Assembly: GCF_001642955.1 (NCBI RefSeq)
Contig: NZ_LWSK01000026.1
Span: forward strand, 1-57,286
Source: Rubripirellula obstinata
GTDB taxonomy: Bacteria; Planctomycetota; Planctomycetia; Pirellulales; Pirellulaceae
Direction of reading: 5' to 3'
DNA length: 57,286 nt
Shown: positions 1-9,018 of the stretch, piece by piece
Layout of the letters: the number at the start of each line of letters is the position of its first letter
Numbering within the stretch: the stretch's first letter is position 1
The notes under the pieces: model-generated
The model's input: the letters and a program-made list of their open reading frames with translations, nothing else
Database searches by the model: none
Told to the model about the DNA's origin: nothing
Position numbers and translations under genes: made by a program

Positions 1-53
1 AATGAAACCTGCGCAAACGAGAACTGATGCAATCCCAAAGATTTAGCGGTCCA

Positions 54-156
54 GGCATCGCCCCGCGCGTCGTGCTGGCCCGAACGCGCGGGGCGATGCC
101 CACGCGGTTAAACAATTTAGAAATCCTTCAAGGCGTTGGGCATCGCCCCGCGCGTC
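54..156. repeat. REP-like GC-rich palindrome plus half copy
   Basis: Bases 54-70 and 84-100 are perfect 17-bp inverted arms built on ggcatcgccccgcgcgt. They are followed by the tail cacgcggttaaacaatttag and by another half-site at 137-156. The same arm and tail recur at 8224-8297, 54848-54919, 55170-55199 and 57151-57171, so this is a dispersed repeat family. It sits directly downstream of the uvrC stop codon. No gene is seen in 1-175. Confidence 0.85.
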
Positions 157-175
157 CGCGCATTTGCAACAATCG

Positions 176-1564
176 CTACCGATCGAACGTTGATTTGCTT
201 CGCAGCAGATGGTGGTAATGCTGGGCGAAACGATGGGATTCGTCTCGCACGTATTGCAGCAACCGCAGGCTATACGAATGTTTACTTAGCTTGATTGATT
301 CAGTTTCACCGGGGCGGAAAATCTCTTCCTCGCGTTTGGCCAGCGAAATCACCGTCGGCGGCGTGATGTCCTGATCCCGAAACGCGGCCATCGCCGAACT
401 CAGTTGGCCTTTGCCGCCGTCGATCAACAAAATATCCGGGAACGATTCGCCTTCGTCCGACAAACGGCGAAACCGGCGAGACACCACTTCGTACATGCTG
501 CGGAAATCATCGATTCCGTCAACGTCCTGAATCCTGAATCGGCGATAGCCCGGTTTGAACGGCAATCCGTCGATGAACTGCACCATCGATGCAACCGTTT
601 CGCCGCCGCCCAGGTGAGCGATGTCCATTCCCTCGATCACTCGTGGTGTGTTTGGCAAATTCAGAACTCGCTGCAAACCGGTCAGGCCCTTTTTCGGGTC
701 AACGTAAAAGACCTCCGGTTGTTCGTGCGTTTCCAGTTCGCCCCGTTCCTCCAACCGGTCCAGCATCTTGATCTCGTCTCGCAGCACACCGGCCCGTTCA
801 AAATCAAGCGACTTGCTGGCCGACATCATCTCGTCAGTCATCTCTTTGATCAGCCGCTTCTTGCCGCCTTCCATGAAAGTCTGCAACCGACGAATGTCGC
901 GGCGATAATCCTGTTTGCTGACGCGAAAATTACACGGAGCGGTGCATTGATTGATGCTGGCCAGCAAGCAGGGCCGAAACCATTGCCACTTTTCATCCGA
1001 CTCGCTGATGTCCAACGTGCAGGTGCGAAATTTGAAAATCCGCTGCAGCACCGACATCGCACCACGCAGCGCACCCGCGCTGGGGAACGGTCCATACAGT
1101 TTGACGCCGCGCTGTTTGGGTTCCCGAGTCACCTCGACACGCGGAAACTCTTCGTGAGTCGTGATCATCAAATAAGGGAACGACTTATCGTCTTTGAGAT
1201 CTTTGTTGTGCTTGGGCTGGATGTCTTTGACCAGCCGCGATTCCATCAACAGAGCATCGACTTCGCTTTCGCATTCTACAAAATCGATATCAGCGATTTC
1301 GCCGACCCAATTCGCAGTCCTAGAATCCTCGGCGGCGGCTTTTAAGAAATAGCTGCCGGCGCGGCTGCGTAAGTTTTTTGCTTTGCCGACATAGATCACG
1401 CGGGCGGCAGCGTCCTTCATCAAATAAACGCCCGGCACCTGCGGAAACGTCCTCACCTTCGCGGCGGCATGATCGAATCCCATTTCGCCGGATTCTGGCT
1501 CCCCGGATTCTGGCTCGTTGGATTCAAGCTCGCCGGATTCTGGCTCGTTGGTTTCCTCACTCAC
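176..1564 (-). CDS. uvrC: UvrC, excinuclease ABC subunit C, lacking the HhH domain
   Basis: UvrC makes both incisions around DNA lesions in nucleotide excision repair together with UvrA/UvrB. Visible in order are a GIY-YIG nuclease domain (GVYLMKD...VIYVGKAKNLR, about residues 45-125), a UVR UvrB-binding helix pair (about 225-275, DFERAGVLRDEIKML) and the RNase H-like 5' nuclease with its acidic/His residues in MDIAHLGGG, LLIDGGKGQL and RDESHRF. The protein stops at residue 462, seven or so residues after RSK, where family members usually continue into a C-terminal helix-hairpin-helix DNA-binding domain. The listed start is GTG. An ATG at 1483 begins MGFDHAAAK just before the GIY-YIG domain and skips an N-terminal EPESGE repeat tract, so it is a credible alternative. 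It lies 15 bp after the PDZ gene and is probably cotranscribed with it. Confidence 0.93.
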   Translation of the reverse strand: MSEETNEPESGELESNEPESGEPESGEMGFDHAAAKVRTFPQVPGVYLMKDAAARVIYVGKAKNLRSRAGSYFLKAAAEDSRTANWVGEIADIDFVECESEVDALLMESRLVKDIQPKHNKDLKDDKSFPYLMITTHEEFPRVEVTREPKQRGVKLYGPFPSAGALRGAMSVLQRIFKFRTCTLDISESDEKWQWFRPCLLASINQCTAPCNFRVSKQDYRRDIRRLQTFMEGGKKRLIKEMTDEMMSASKSLDFERAGVLRDEIKMLDRLEERGELETHEQPEVFYVDPKKGLTGLQRVLNLPNTPRVIEGMDIAHLGGGETVASMVQFIDGLPFKPGYRRFRIQDVDGIDDFRSMYEVVSRRFRRLSDEGESFPDILLIDGGKGQLSSAMAAFRDQDITPPTVISLAKREEEIFRPGETESIKLSKHSYSLRLLQYVRDESHRFAQHYHHLLRSKSTFDR

Positions 1565-1579
1565 TCGCTACCCAAACTT

Positions 1580-3169
1580 TCATTCGACGTTTTTTTGAAA
1601 GATCACTTGCTCGATCGGCTCGTCGTCGCCAAAGCCCAACGGATCGGACTCGCTTTGGGCGATCTCAGAGTTTTCCGCCAAACTGTTTTCCGTCAAATTA
1701 TCGGGCGCTGGCAAGACAGCATCCGCCTGAACGACTTGTTCACCCTTCGATGTCGATTTCGATGCCGCTTTTTCCTTTGTCTTCGATCCACCCGAGAACA
1801 ATCCGCCTAGCATCGACCCGATTCCCTTGCTCAGACCCGATGCGGACGATGGTTTTGAGTCAGCGCTCGGTTTGGTTTTAGGTTTTGAATCCGCCAGTTT
1901 TGTTTCCACTGGTTGTGCGAACTTGATTTTACGCGAGATCAATTCGCCATCGCGGACGACGCCCATCGCCAACTGGTCGCCCCATGTTGATTTTCCGACG
2001 ATTTGACGTAGCTGTTCACCGCCTTCCAGCAGTCTTGATTCAACCGACACGATTCGATCGCCCTCTTTCAATCCAGACGCATCGGCAATCGATCCAGGAC
2101 GCACCTTGGTTACCACGGTTCCGCGAAGCTTCGAATTGTCTTGAATCAGCATCCCCAACTTGATGCTGTCTGAACTTGCCGCCGTTTCATCAGTCGCATC
2201 CGCTGGTGGTTTGGCGACGGTGACACGATCAGAATTTGAAGATTTATCGGGTGCTTTGTTTTCGGAAAACTTGCTGGCGATCAGCGGAACGTCGGTCACG
2301 TAAGAAGTCGATCCGCGAACAAATTGAACGCGAAGCGATTCACCAGGGCTGTGCTGTTTCAACACCGATGCAACATCTTCGGCACGGCGTGTCCGGGTTC
2401 GATCGACGGCGACAATCATGTCACCAACCCGTATTCCCGATTCATCGGCACGCGAGTCCTCACCGATCCGTGCAATGCGGACCCCGTTTTGCGGCTCAGA
2501 ATACTGAAAGACTTCCAGCCCCATTGTTGCGGCTGGTGAATCAGACTTTTTGACTTCAGGTTGGTCAGTGTCCTCGGTTGATTCGTCACCAGACAAAATG
2601 GATTGCCCAAGATCACTATCGCCTGCCGATTGACCTGGTTCGGTCGATTCTTGCGAATTGGATTCCTGGTCACCTGCTTCATCAAGGTTGTCAGAAACCT
2701 TCTTCGGTTGTTCGGCCAAAGTCGGCATTCGTGATTGGCTGTTGATGGCCTCGGGAGCCGCGATTGCCGGTTGAGTTGGAAAACGCACGGGCCCGACGAC
2801 GCGCGGAGTAGTCGAGTAGTTGGCTGCGGGAACACCGGCTTGCGGAACGCGGGATTGCGGAACACGGGACTGCGGAACACCGACTTGCGGAACACGGGGC
2901 GCAGGAACCGCTTGCCTTTCGTTCGTGCGAAAACGATTCTGCAAAGATTGTTGCTGCTGAATTCGCTGTTGCAATTGTTGCTGTTGCAATCGTTGTTGAT
3001 AGGCCTGTTGGGCACGCTGTTGTTGCTGATATTGCGGAGCCTGGGCAGCGTTTTGCCTAGCTTGGCGAATTCGACGAAACAGTTGAGCGTCCGCGGGCGA
3101 TGCCGTGACCACGACTGCACCGATGAAGGTTGCGATCATCAAAACGAACGATAAGCATGGACGATTCAT
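1580..3169 (-). CDS. Secreted double-PDZ protein, Gln-rich
   Basis: This 529-residue protein has a clear signal peptide (MNRPCLSFVLMIATFIGAVV, cleavage probably after SPADA). It continues with a glutamine-rich stretch (about 30-75), a Val-Pro-Gln repeat tract (VPQSR/VPQAG units, about 92-115) and an acidic linker. Two PDZ domains follow at about 213-297 (GIRVGDMIVAVD) and 336-413 (GLKEGDRIVSVE). The C-terminal third is Ser/Lys-rich with no recognised domain. No trypsin-like protease domain accompanies the PDZ units, so it is not an HtrA protease; a peptide-binding or scaffold role in the periplasm or envelope is inferred. It is the first gene of a likely pair with uvrC, with no obvious functional link. 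The ATG start is supported by the signal peptide. Confidence 0.85.
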   Translation of the reverse strand: MNRPCLSFVLMIATFIGAVVVTASPADAQLFRRIRQARQNAAQAPQYQQQQRAQQAYQQRLQQQQLQQRIQQQQSLQNRFRTNERQAVPAPRVPQVGVPQSRVPQSRVPQAGVPAANYSTTPRVVGPVRFPTQPAIAAPEAINSQSRMPTLAEQPKKVSDNLDEAGDQESNSQESTEPGQSAGDSDLGQSILSGDESTEDTDQPEVKKSDSPAATMGLEVFQYSEPQNGVRIARIGEDSRADESGIRVGDMIVAVDRTRTRRAEDVASVLKQHSPGESLRVQFVRGSTSYVTDVPLIASKFSENKAPDKSSNSDRVTVAKPPADATDETAASSDSIKLGMLIQDNSKLRGTVVTKVRPGSIADASGLKEGDRIVSVESRLLEGGEQLRQIVGKSTWGDQLAMGVVRDGELISRKIKFAQPVETKLADSKPKTKPSADSKPSSASGLSKGIGSMLGGLFSGGSKTKEKAASKSTSKGEQVVQADAVLPAPDNLTENSLAENSEIAQSESDPLGFGDDEPIEQVIFQKNVE

Positions 3170-3327
3170 GGTTAATGTCTTCGTTGCAACTGAGTTTTAG
3201 TAAGCCAGCCACGTGCTGACTTCGTTCCTTATGATAGGGTGGTCATCCAAGAAGAAAACCGTGGCAAAGTCGTCCGGCGGACTTTCCGCCACAAAGCAGG
3301 CTCCAATAACAGGTTCGCAATCGGGCA

Positions 3328-4512
3328 ATGGAAATGAAGATCGAAGCCGGATCGCTGGCCGAACTGAACCAATGGATCCCGCACTGGCTAAGTTCCCTGT
3401 CGCTCGCTCGCGGCCAGATTGTGGTCGATCAAATTCACGGATTACTGAAAAGATCCGCTCGCTGCAGCGGTTTTCAAACACACTCATCCAACCGCACGAT
3501 CGCCTCGCCATTGGTCTTTCTGATCGGGACAGATTCGAATGGACAACGGTCCGCCGTCTTGGCAGCCCACAGTTTTTCCGTTTCGCCGGTTCCGCCAAGC
3601 GGCCACTTGGGTGCCAATGCGACGGGAATCGGAGTGCTGGGCGACAGTGCGACGATTCTGCATGCCGGACCGTGGGGCGAATCGCTGTCAAAAGAATCGA
3701 TTGCGACGAGTTCCATTGATCGGTTGCAAATTCCACAGCCGCTGGTGTTGGCGTTGGATCAGACACTAGCTCGCCAGGGGGCAAAATTCTTGCAATGGGC
3801 GACGGACGCCGGCACTGACACCAACGCTGGCCTATCACAAGTCTGCGAATCGTTTGGAATGCAGCCCCTGGCAACGCTGGAATACCTGTCGGTCGCCCTG
3901 GAAAAGCTGACGCTGGAAAACATCGATCGAACGGACCGCGAATCGGCGACGCAACCGATCCTGGAATTAGTGAATCTGGACGAGCAAGATTCGAACAGAA
4001 ACAGTGCCGCTTTTGAAGCGTTGGTCGGTCGAACGTACAAGGACACGTTGGACTGCCCCGCACTGAGCCAATTTCGCACGGCTTCGCAAACACTCTGCTC
4101 TTATCGCGACGTCGATTCCTACGCCCCCAACCGTTGGTACTTTGTCGTTTCAAAAGCCGATCCCGCCGTCCCAATCGGCTGCGTCATCATGGCGACTCAT
4201 GGCGGCGGCAACGGGGAAGATCAAACCAAGACGGACGCCGTACCGACCAGCGAATTGGTTTACATGGCGTTACTGCCCGAAAAACGTCGGCAAGGTTTGG
4301 GCAGGCCCTTGGTCAAGCTGGCTCTTTCCGAACCCGCAGTGCATTTTCGCTCGCAAATCAGCGGCGTTTCCCATTCGCCACAAATCGTTCTGGCCGTCGA
4401 TCAACAAAACTCCCACGCCCGGCAACTCTATCACGATGCCGGACTTCGCCCGCTGCTTCAGGAACAGGTTTGGGGAAAATCGGTCGGTGACACCTTATCC
4501 ACAACGACCTAA
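3328..4512 (+). CDS. GNAT-family N-acetyltransferase
   Basis: The C-terminal half (about 210-385) is a GCN5-related N-acetyltransferase domain. The acetyl-CoA-binding motif A is YMALLPEKRRQGLGRPLVK (Arg/Gln-x-x-Gly-x-Gly/Ala pattern), and a late strand-helix unit LAVDQQNSHARQLYHDAGL is typical of the fold. The N-terminal 200 residues are weakly recognisable and may be a degenerate second GNAT-like unit. The substrate cannot be told from sequence. The start at 3328 (MEMK) is the first ATG of the frame. The gene is divergent from the PDZ gene across 158 bp and codirectional with dnaA 300 bp downstream. A perfect DnaA box lies inside its last codons. Confidence 0.82.
   Translation: MEMKIEAGSLAELNQWIPHWLSSLSLARGQIVVDQIHGLLKRSARCSGFQTHSSNRTIASPLVFLIGTDSNGQRSAVLAAHSFSVSPVPPSGHLGANATGIGVLGDSATILHAGPWGESLSKESIATSSIDRLQIPQPLVLALDQTLARQGAKFLQWATDAGTDTNAGLSQVCESFGMQPLATLEYLSVALEKLTLENIDRTDRESATQPILELVNLDEQDSNRNSAAFEALVGRTYKDTLDCPALSQFRTASQTLCSYRDVDSYAPNRWYFVVSKADPAVPIGCVIMATHGGGNGEDQTKTDAVPTSELVYMALLPEKRRQGLGRPLVKLALSEPAVHFRSQISGVSHSPQIVLAVDQQNSHARQLYHDAGLRPLLQEQVWGKSVGDTLSTTT
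4495..4503 (+). promoter_or_regulatory. DnaA box (perfect consensus)
   Basis: TTATCCACA, the bacterial DnaA box consensus, occurs at the very end of the acetyltransferase gene, about 310 bp upstream of dnaA. A weaker 7/9 match (TTATCCATG, 4809-4817) overlaps the first dnaA ATG. Two sites fit dnaA autoregulation; I see no dense cluster or AT-rich unwinding element that would prove oriC. Confidence 0.55.
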
Positions 4513-4814
4513 ACTCGCTGCTCCAAAATTCCGACCAATCCACCGCACGACGCAGGTCTTTGCCCACCATCAAAATCGGGACTTTCGCGTCAACATTGAC
4601 CGCCGCCAAACAACCTTCGACGAATCTTCACAGAATCTTTAAAGGTGCGTTTGACTTGAATGCTAGCAACCTTAGAATCTGCCTCCACACTCACCCCGAT
4701 CAGGTAAAGATGTCGTCCGGCAAGAACGCCCGGCGAATGGATTGCGGAACGATCGACGGATGAGTGTTCTTTTTTGCTGGTTTCAGCAATGACTCTTTTT
4801 AATGCTCATTATCC
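4513..4814. other. dnaA upstream region, no gene
   Basis: This 302-bp gap contains no convincing ORF, RNA gene or strong hairpin. It should hold the dnaA promoter. A run agtgttcttttttgctg lies at about 4761-4777. The flanking DnaA boxes are described separately. Confidence 0.5.
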
Positions 4815-6548
4815 ATGATGGAGGTTGACGCTCACCGTATGTCCGCATCGCAAGGCTGCACCGACAACATGGATGTTGTTCAAACTTTCACGGAAGCATT
4901 AACAGGACGAATCGGTGTCGATCGATTTCGGATGTGGTTTGGACAGAACGTTTCGTTCTCGTTCCAAGCCGACGCCAATGCCGAGCAAAACGGTGCCGAG
5001 CAAAATGGTGCCGAACAGAATCTTGATTCAACCGTCGTGACTCGCGGCAAGTTGATCGTTGCGGTTCGTGGTCAGTTTGCGAAAGACCGCTTGGAGAAAA
5101 ATTTCCTGTCGCAACTTCGCGGCGCAGCAATGCAAGCCTGCGGAACAGCCACCGATGTCGAAGTCTGTTTGGACCAACCGCAAGCCGAACAAGTAGACCT
5201 GCCAATCGAAGGACTCGAAGCAGCAAGTTCAGCGACGGCGTTAAAGAAAGTCGCAACCAAAACAGTCGCGCGACGATCAAACTTTGCCAACAACAATCGA
5301 CGCGGCAAGACTGAATCAATTTCCAGTTTGGTTTCAGGAACAACCGCGCGTTCGGCCCAGGCGAAACAGAACCGCGATCGCAATTCGATGGCGTCGCGTC
5401 CCGCACCACGACGACCGCTGCCCGGACAACTTCCGCTGCCCGGTATCAGTGAAGGCAACGGCAACTCGAACAAACAAGAAACATCCGGCGGTGCCAAAAA
5501 ATCGGCTCGCGATGCGATGACGATGCAGACCTTTGTCGCCGGACCAAGCAACAAGTTAGCATTCACCGCCGCAACGATGGTTTGCGAAACGCCCGGCGTC
5601 GCCAGCCCGTTGTTTATCTGCGGCCCCAGCGGCACCGGCAAAACTCATTTGCTCTGTTCGATCGCGCACATGCTTCGCCGTCGGCATCGAATGCGCCGCG
5701 TCGTTCATCTGTCAGCCGAACAATTCACCAACGACTTCATCGCCTCGGTTAGCAACAGCGGCATCACGTCGTTTCGATCTCGTTACCGCGACATCGACGC
5801 GTTGTTGATCGATGACATTCAATTTCTGGGCTCCAAAAAAGCAACCCTTCGCGAATTGCTTTACACAATCGAAACACTTTCGGCCGCCGGTCGTCCGCTG
5901 ATCTTTAGTGGCCTACGTTCGCCCACGGAAATCCAAGGCCTGACCAGCGAACTGGCCGGACGGATGGCAGCCGGTTTGGTTTGCCCAGTCGGACCGCTCG
6001 ACCAAGAAGCTCGCAAGGTTGTTTTGAGTCGCCTGTTAAAAGAGCGTTGTCCCGCGGCGGCCAGCGACGATTTGCTCGAACAGTTGTCGGCGGTTGTCGC
6101 CGGTGATGGCCGAGTGATCAGCGGGCTGGCGAACAGCGTCACGCTGCTAAGCCGGATGCACGGTCGCATTCCCACAATCGACGAAGTTCGAACGATCTCG
6201 GGCGATTTGTTGCGATCGTCCAAACCGGTGGCAACTTTATCGGTGATCGAATCAGCGGTCTGCGACGCGTTCCAATTGCCGCACGAGACACTGCGTGGTG
6301 CATCGCAAACCCGATCGACGACCGAACCGCGAATGTTGGCGATGTATTTGGCTCGTCAGATGACGTCATCGGCCTATGCTGAAATCGCCCGTCACTTTGG
6401 CGGCAAATCACACAGCACCGCGATCGCGGCCGAGAAAAACGTCAATCGCTGGTTGAGTGCTGGCAAATCCATCGGCCGCGGCCACGCCGCCATGTCCACT
6501 CGCGAAGCCCTCGATCGCGTTGAAAACCTGATTCGAAGTGCATCCTAG
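4815..6548 (+). CDS. dnaA: DnaA, chromosomal replication initiator
   Basis: DnaA binds DnaA boxes at oriC and opens the duplex for helicase loading. Domain I is at the N terminus (FTEALTGRIGVDRFRMWF). A long low-complexity domain II (about 60-235) includes three AEQNG-type units. The AAA+ domain shows Walker A GPSGTGKTH (about 270) and Walker B LLIDDIQFLG (about 330). Domain IV ends in a DnaA-signature helix-turn-helix, ARHFGGKSHSTAIAAEKNV (about 525-545). At 577 residues it is longer than the usual 450 or so because of domain II. The start is uncertain: ATGs at 4815, 4818 and 4839 are all in frame, and a GGAGG at 4820-4824 lies 14 nt before 4839, longer than ideal. dnaB follows 72 bp downstream, an arrangement different from the classical dnaA-dnaN order. 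Confidence 0.95.
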   Translation: MMEVDAHRMSASQGCTDNMDVVQTFTEALTGRIGVDRFRMWFGQNVSFSFQADANAEQNGAEQNGAEQNLDSTVVTRGKLIVAVRGQFAKDRLEKNFLSQLRGAAMQACGTATDVEVCLDQPQAEQVDLPIEGLEAASSATALKKVATKTVARRSNFANNNRRGKTESISSLVSGTTARSAQAKQNRDRNSMASRPAPRRPLPGQLPLPGISEGNGNSNKQETSGGAKKSARDAMTMQTFVAGPSNKLAFTAATMVCETPGVASPLFICGPSGTGKTHLLCSIAHMLRRRHRMRRVVHLSAEQFTNDFIASVSNSGITSFRSRYRDIDALLIDDIQFLGSKKATLRELLYTIETLSAAGRPLIFSGLRSPTEIQGLTSELAGRMAAGLVCPVGPLDQEARKVVLSRLLKERCPAAASDDLLEQLSAVVAGDGRVISGLANSVTLLSRMHGRIPTIDEVRTISGDLLRSSKPVATLSVIESAVCDAFQLPHETLRGASQTRSTTEPRMLAMYLARQMTSSAYAEIARHFGGKSHSTAIAAEKNVNRWLSAGKSIGRGHAAMSTREALDRVENLIRSAS

Positions 6549-6620
6549 TTTGTCAATTTCGGCGACTCTCGCTACGTTTGATGTGAACAATCCACGGACC
6601 GGAATCAAGAGCCCCATCGC

Positions 6621-8072
6621 ATGAGCAACGACGAATCAAACTTTTATCCTGACCGGAAAAAGAAGAAACCCACCTCCAGCGCCGCCGAAATCCTGCAGCG
6701 CGAACCGCCGTTTGACCTCGAAGCGGAAATGGGCGTCATCGGCAGCATCCTGCTGATGCCGATCGTGTGCGATGACATCGCCGACCTAAAAGCCGACGAC
6801 TTTTACGATCCGGCTAACGAAACGATTTATCACACGCTGCGTGAAATGCATGATGGCGGTGAAAAAATTGACATCACGCTGTTGTTGTCAAAACTGCGAA
6901 CCGCTGGCGTCTACGAAAAGATCGGTGGCGCACCGTACTTGGCAAAACTGTCCGGTGCCGTTCCCAATGCGGCCCACGCGATCTACTACAAAGACATCGT
7001 GCTTGAAAAAGCGGTGCTGCGTAAACTGATCGAATCCAGCACTGAAATTCTTCGCGAAGCCTACGACCAATCCAGTTCCGCCAAAGAGCTATGCGCTCAA
7101 GCGGAACAAAAAGTCTTCGCAATCATGGACGGTCGCAGCGGCCAATCCGTCCACAGCATCAGTGACGTGTTGCACGAAGCGATGGACCGCATGGAAGCCC
7201 GATTGCGAGGCGACCAACTTGACGGCGGTGCCGAAACCGGACTGCACGGACTCGACACGATTACTGGCGGCGGTTTTCGCAACGGCGAGCTGATCATTTT
7301 GGCCGCTCGACCAGCGATGGGGAAAACGGCGCTGGCGATGAACATCGCCGAACATTGTGCGTTCGTTCAAAAAGCACCGGTGCTGTTTGTGTCGTTGGAA
7401 ATGTCAGGCATCGAATTGGCCGACCGAATGCTGTGTTCGCTCGCCCGAGTCAACGGCCACCGACTCCGCGAAGGAACAGTGTCATCCGAAGATCGTGACC
7501 GCTTGGTCAACAAAGCCAACGAAATTTCGCAGGGGCCGTTGTTCGTTGACGATTCCCCCGCACGAACGGTCAGCGAAATCGCCGCAGCCGCTCGCCGAAT
7601 CAAACGCAAAGAAGACGGCCTGGGTTTGATCGTGATCGATTACCTTCAACTGATCGATCCCGATAACTCTCGTGATCCACGTCAGGAACAAGTCGCCAAG
7701 ATCGCTCGTCGTTTGAAGGGCCTCGCGCGTGAATTGGAAGTCCCGCTGCTGTGCTTGTCGCAACTGAACCGCCAATCGGAAGAAGGCAAAGATCACCGCC
7801 CCAAACTGAGTCACCTGCGCGAATCAGGTGCGATCGAGCAGGATGCCGACGTTGTGATGTTTGTTCACCGCGAAGAGTATTACCATCGCGGCGATGAAAA
7901 AGCAGAGTTTGCTGGTCAAGCCGAAATCATCATCGCCAAACAACGTAGCGGTCCCGTCGGCGACGTCGAATTAACCTGGGAAGCAGAGTTCACCAAGTTC
8001 AGCGACCGAGCATCCGAACGACACAGCGAGTTCGACGACTACGCCGAATTCAGCAGCCCAGGTGGTTTCTAG
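6621..8072 (+). CDS. dnaB: DnaB, replicative DNA helicase
   Basis: This hexameric 5'-3' helicase unwinds the replication fork and recruits primase. It has an N-terminal DnaB domain (EREPPFDLEAEMGVIGSILL-type start, about 25-130) and a RecA-like C-terminal domain beginning AETGLHGLDTITGGG. Walker A is RPAMGKTALAMNIAEH (about 231-246) and Walker B is LIVIDYLQLI (about 335-344). The L2/arginine-finger region carries LCLSQLNRQSE and LRESGAIEQDADVVMF. The length of 483 residues is normal and no intein is present. The ATG at 6621 follows 72 bp after dnaA on the same strand, so initiator and helicase may be coexpressed. Confidence 0.96.
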   Translation: MSNDESNFYPDRKKKKPTSSAAEILQREPPFDLEAEMGVIGSILLMPIVCDDIADLKADDFYDPANETIYHTLREMHDGGEKIDITLLLSKLRTAGVYEKIGGAPYLAKLSGAVPNAAHAIYYKDIVLEKAVLRKLIESSTEILREAYDQSSSAKELCAQAEQKVFAIMDGRSGQSVHSISDVLHEAMDRMEARLRGDQLDGGAETGLHGLDTITGGGFRNGELIILAARPAMGKTALAMNIAEHCAFVQKAPVLFVSLEMSGIELADRMLCSLARVNGHRLREGTVSSEDRDRLVNKANEISQGPLFVDDSPARTVSEIAAAARRIKRKEDGLGLIVIDYLQLIDPDNSRDPRQEQVAKIARRLKGLARELEVPLLCLSQLNRQSEEGKDHRPKLSHLRESGAIEQDADVVMFVHREEYYHRGDEKAEFAGQAEIIIAKQRSGPVGDVELTWEAEFTKFSDRASERHSEFDDYAEFSSPGGF

Positions 8073-8649
8073 CCCCAAATAAACAAGCCGGAATCGCAAC
8101 ACCTTGTCTATCTCGTGAGCCGCGACGCGTAAGCGGCCGGGCCCGGTCAAAATCGGTCGATGCGATCCTGTGAGCCGCAGGCGCGTAAGCGGCCGGGCCC
8201 AACGCCGTGAAGAGTTTTAAATCGTTTAACCGCGTGGGCATCGCCCCGCGCGTCCATGCGGGGCGAAACGCGCGGGGCGATGCCCACGCGGCTAAACAAA
8301 ACGATGTTTTTTGCTGGATCAAATCTCTTCACGGCGTTCAGCCGGGCCCCTAACGCGCTGCCGCAGACGCGTGAGAGAACGTCCGGCTAAGGTCCAGATG
8401 ATGCTGAAGGCTAGGCTCTGTGTTAGTCCCAAAGGGACGGAAGCCCTTTGCCGGGTGCGTCAGCACCCGGATCATGCCACCCCATATTTGTCTGAGTGAG
8501 GGTGGTTTGTTGCTTTGTTTCCGGGTGCTGACGCGCCCGGCAAAGCGCTATCACCGCTCCGCGGCTAAATAAAAAGCGGCTCACCAGAATCAGCTTGATG
8601 CAAAACCCGGATCATATTACGCCGCGCAAATTCCTGTTAGAATGACCGA
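8073..8649. repeat. Repeat mosaic downstream of dnaB
   Basis: This gap has no gene but several palindromic units. Two gtgagccgc...cgcgtaagcggccgg units lie at about 8116-8145 and 8171-8201. A REP-like palindrome has 30-bp arms at 8224-8253 and 8268-8297 with one mismatch. An inverted copy of the first unit lies near 8341-8375. Paired cgggtgcgtcagcacccgg hairpins lie around 8452-8472 and 8520-8540. The same units recur at 41290-41660. It probably acts as transcription end or a repeat landing zone. Confidence 0.85.
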
Positions 8650-9018
8650 ATGAACAAAAGACTCACCCGAATCAGCAAGTACATGAGCTTCATCCTCTGT
8701 CACGAACCCAAATCGATTGGTTTGAAACTGGATACAGACGGCTGGGCGAACGTGGACGAGTTTGTCGAAAAAGCAAACGCGTCGGGAAAATCAGTCACGA
8801 CCGAACAAGTGATGACGGTCGTTGCCGAAAACGACAAGCAACGCTTCGAACTCAGCGAAGACAAATCGAAAATCCGTGCTGTGCAGATTTCTCGCAAAGC
8901 AATCAGGCAACAAACCCGACAAGCCGCCGCCAAGCCCGCGACACCAAAACCAAAAAAACCCGCAGCGAAAACCATCTTCACGCGATCGAAAATCGTTCAG
9001 CGTACCGAGACCGATTGA
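8650..9018 (+). CDS. Truncated KptA/Tpt1-like protein, N-terminal lobe only
   Basis: The first 80 residues match the N-terminal winged-helix lobe of RNA 2'-phosphotransferase (Tpt1/KptA), the NAD-dependent enzyme that removes an internal 2'-phosphate from RNA: RISKYMSFIL, IGLKLDTDGWANVDEFV, ENDKQRFELSEDKSKIRA. Family members of about 180 residues continue into an ADP-ribosyltransferase-like catalytic lobe. Here a Lys/Pro/Ala-rich tail (PATPKPKKPAAK) replaces it and the protein ends at residue 122. The conserved Arg-His dyad of the LRHxP motif reads LCHEP, with TGT for the expected Arg codon, so the catalytic Arg is lost. Catalysis is not expected; nucleic-acid binding by the lobe plus basic tail is an inference. 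The end overlaps the convergent sulfatase-like gene by 22 bp. Confidence 0.75.
   Translation: MNKRLTRISKYMSFILCHEPKSIGLKLDTDGWANVDEFVEKANASGKSVTTEQVMTVVAENDKQRFELSEDKSKIRAVQISRKAIRQQTRQAAAKPATPKPKKPAAKTIFTRSKIVQRTETD

Noticed and set aside
404-1345. 313-codon plus-strand frame opposite uvrC
   Set aside because: Shadow of a clearly real uvrC; no recognisable domain.
3197-4174. 325-codon minus-strand frame opposite the acetyltransferase
   Set aside because: Arg/Pro/Ser-rich translation typical of an antisense reading.
8220-8300. Short ORFs in REP regions (8050-8322, 8147-8332, 41223-41675, 54691-54993)
   Set aside because: They translate repeat sequence and have no independent support.
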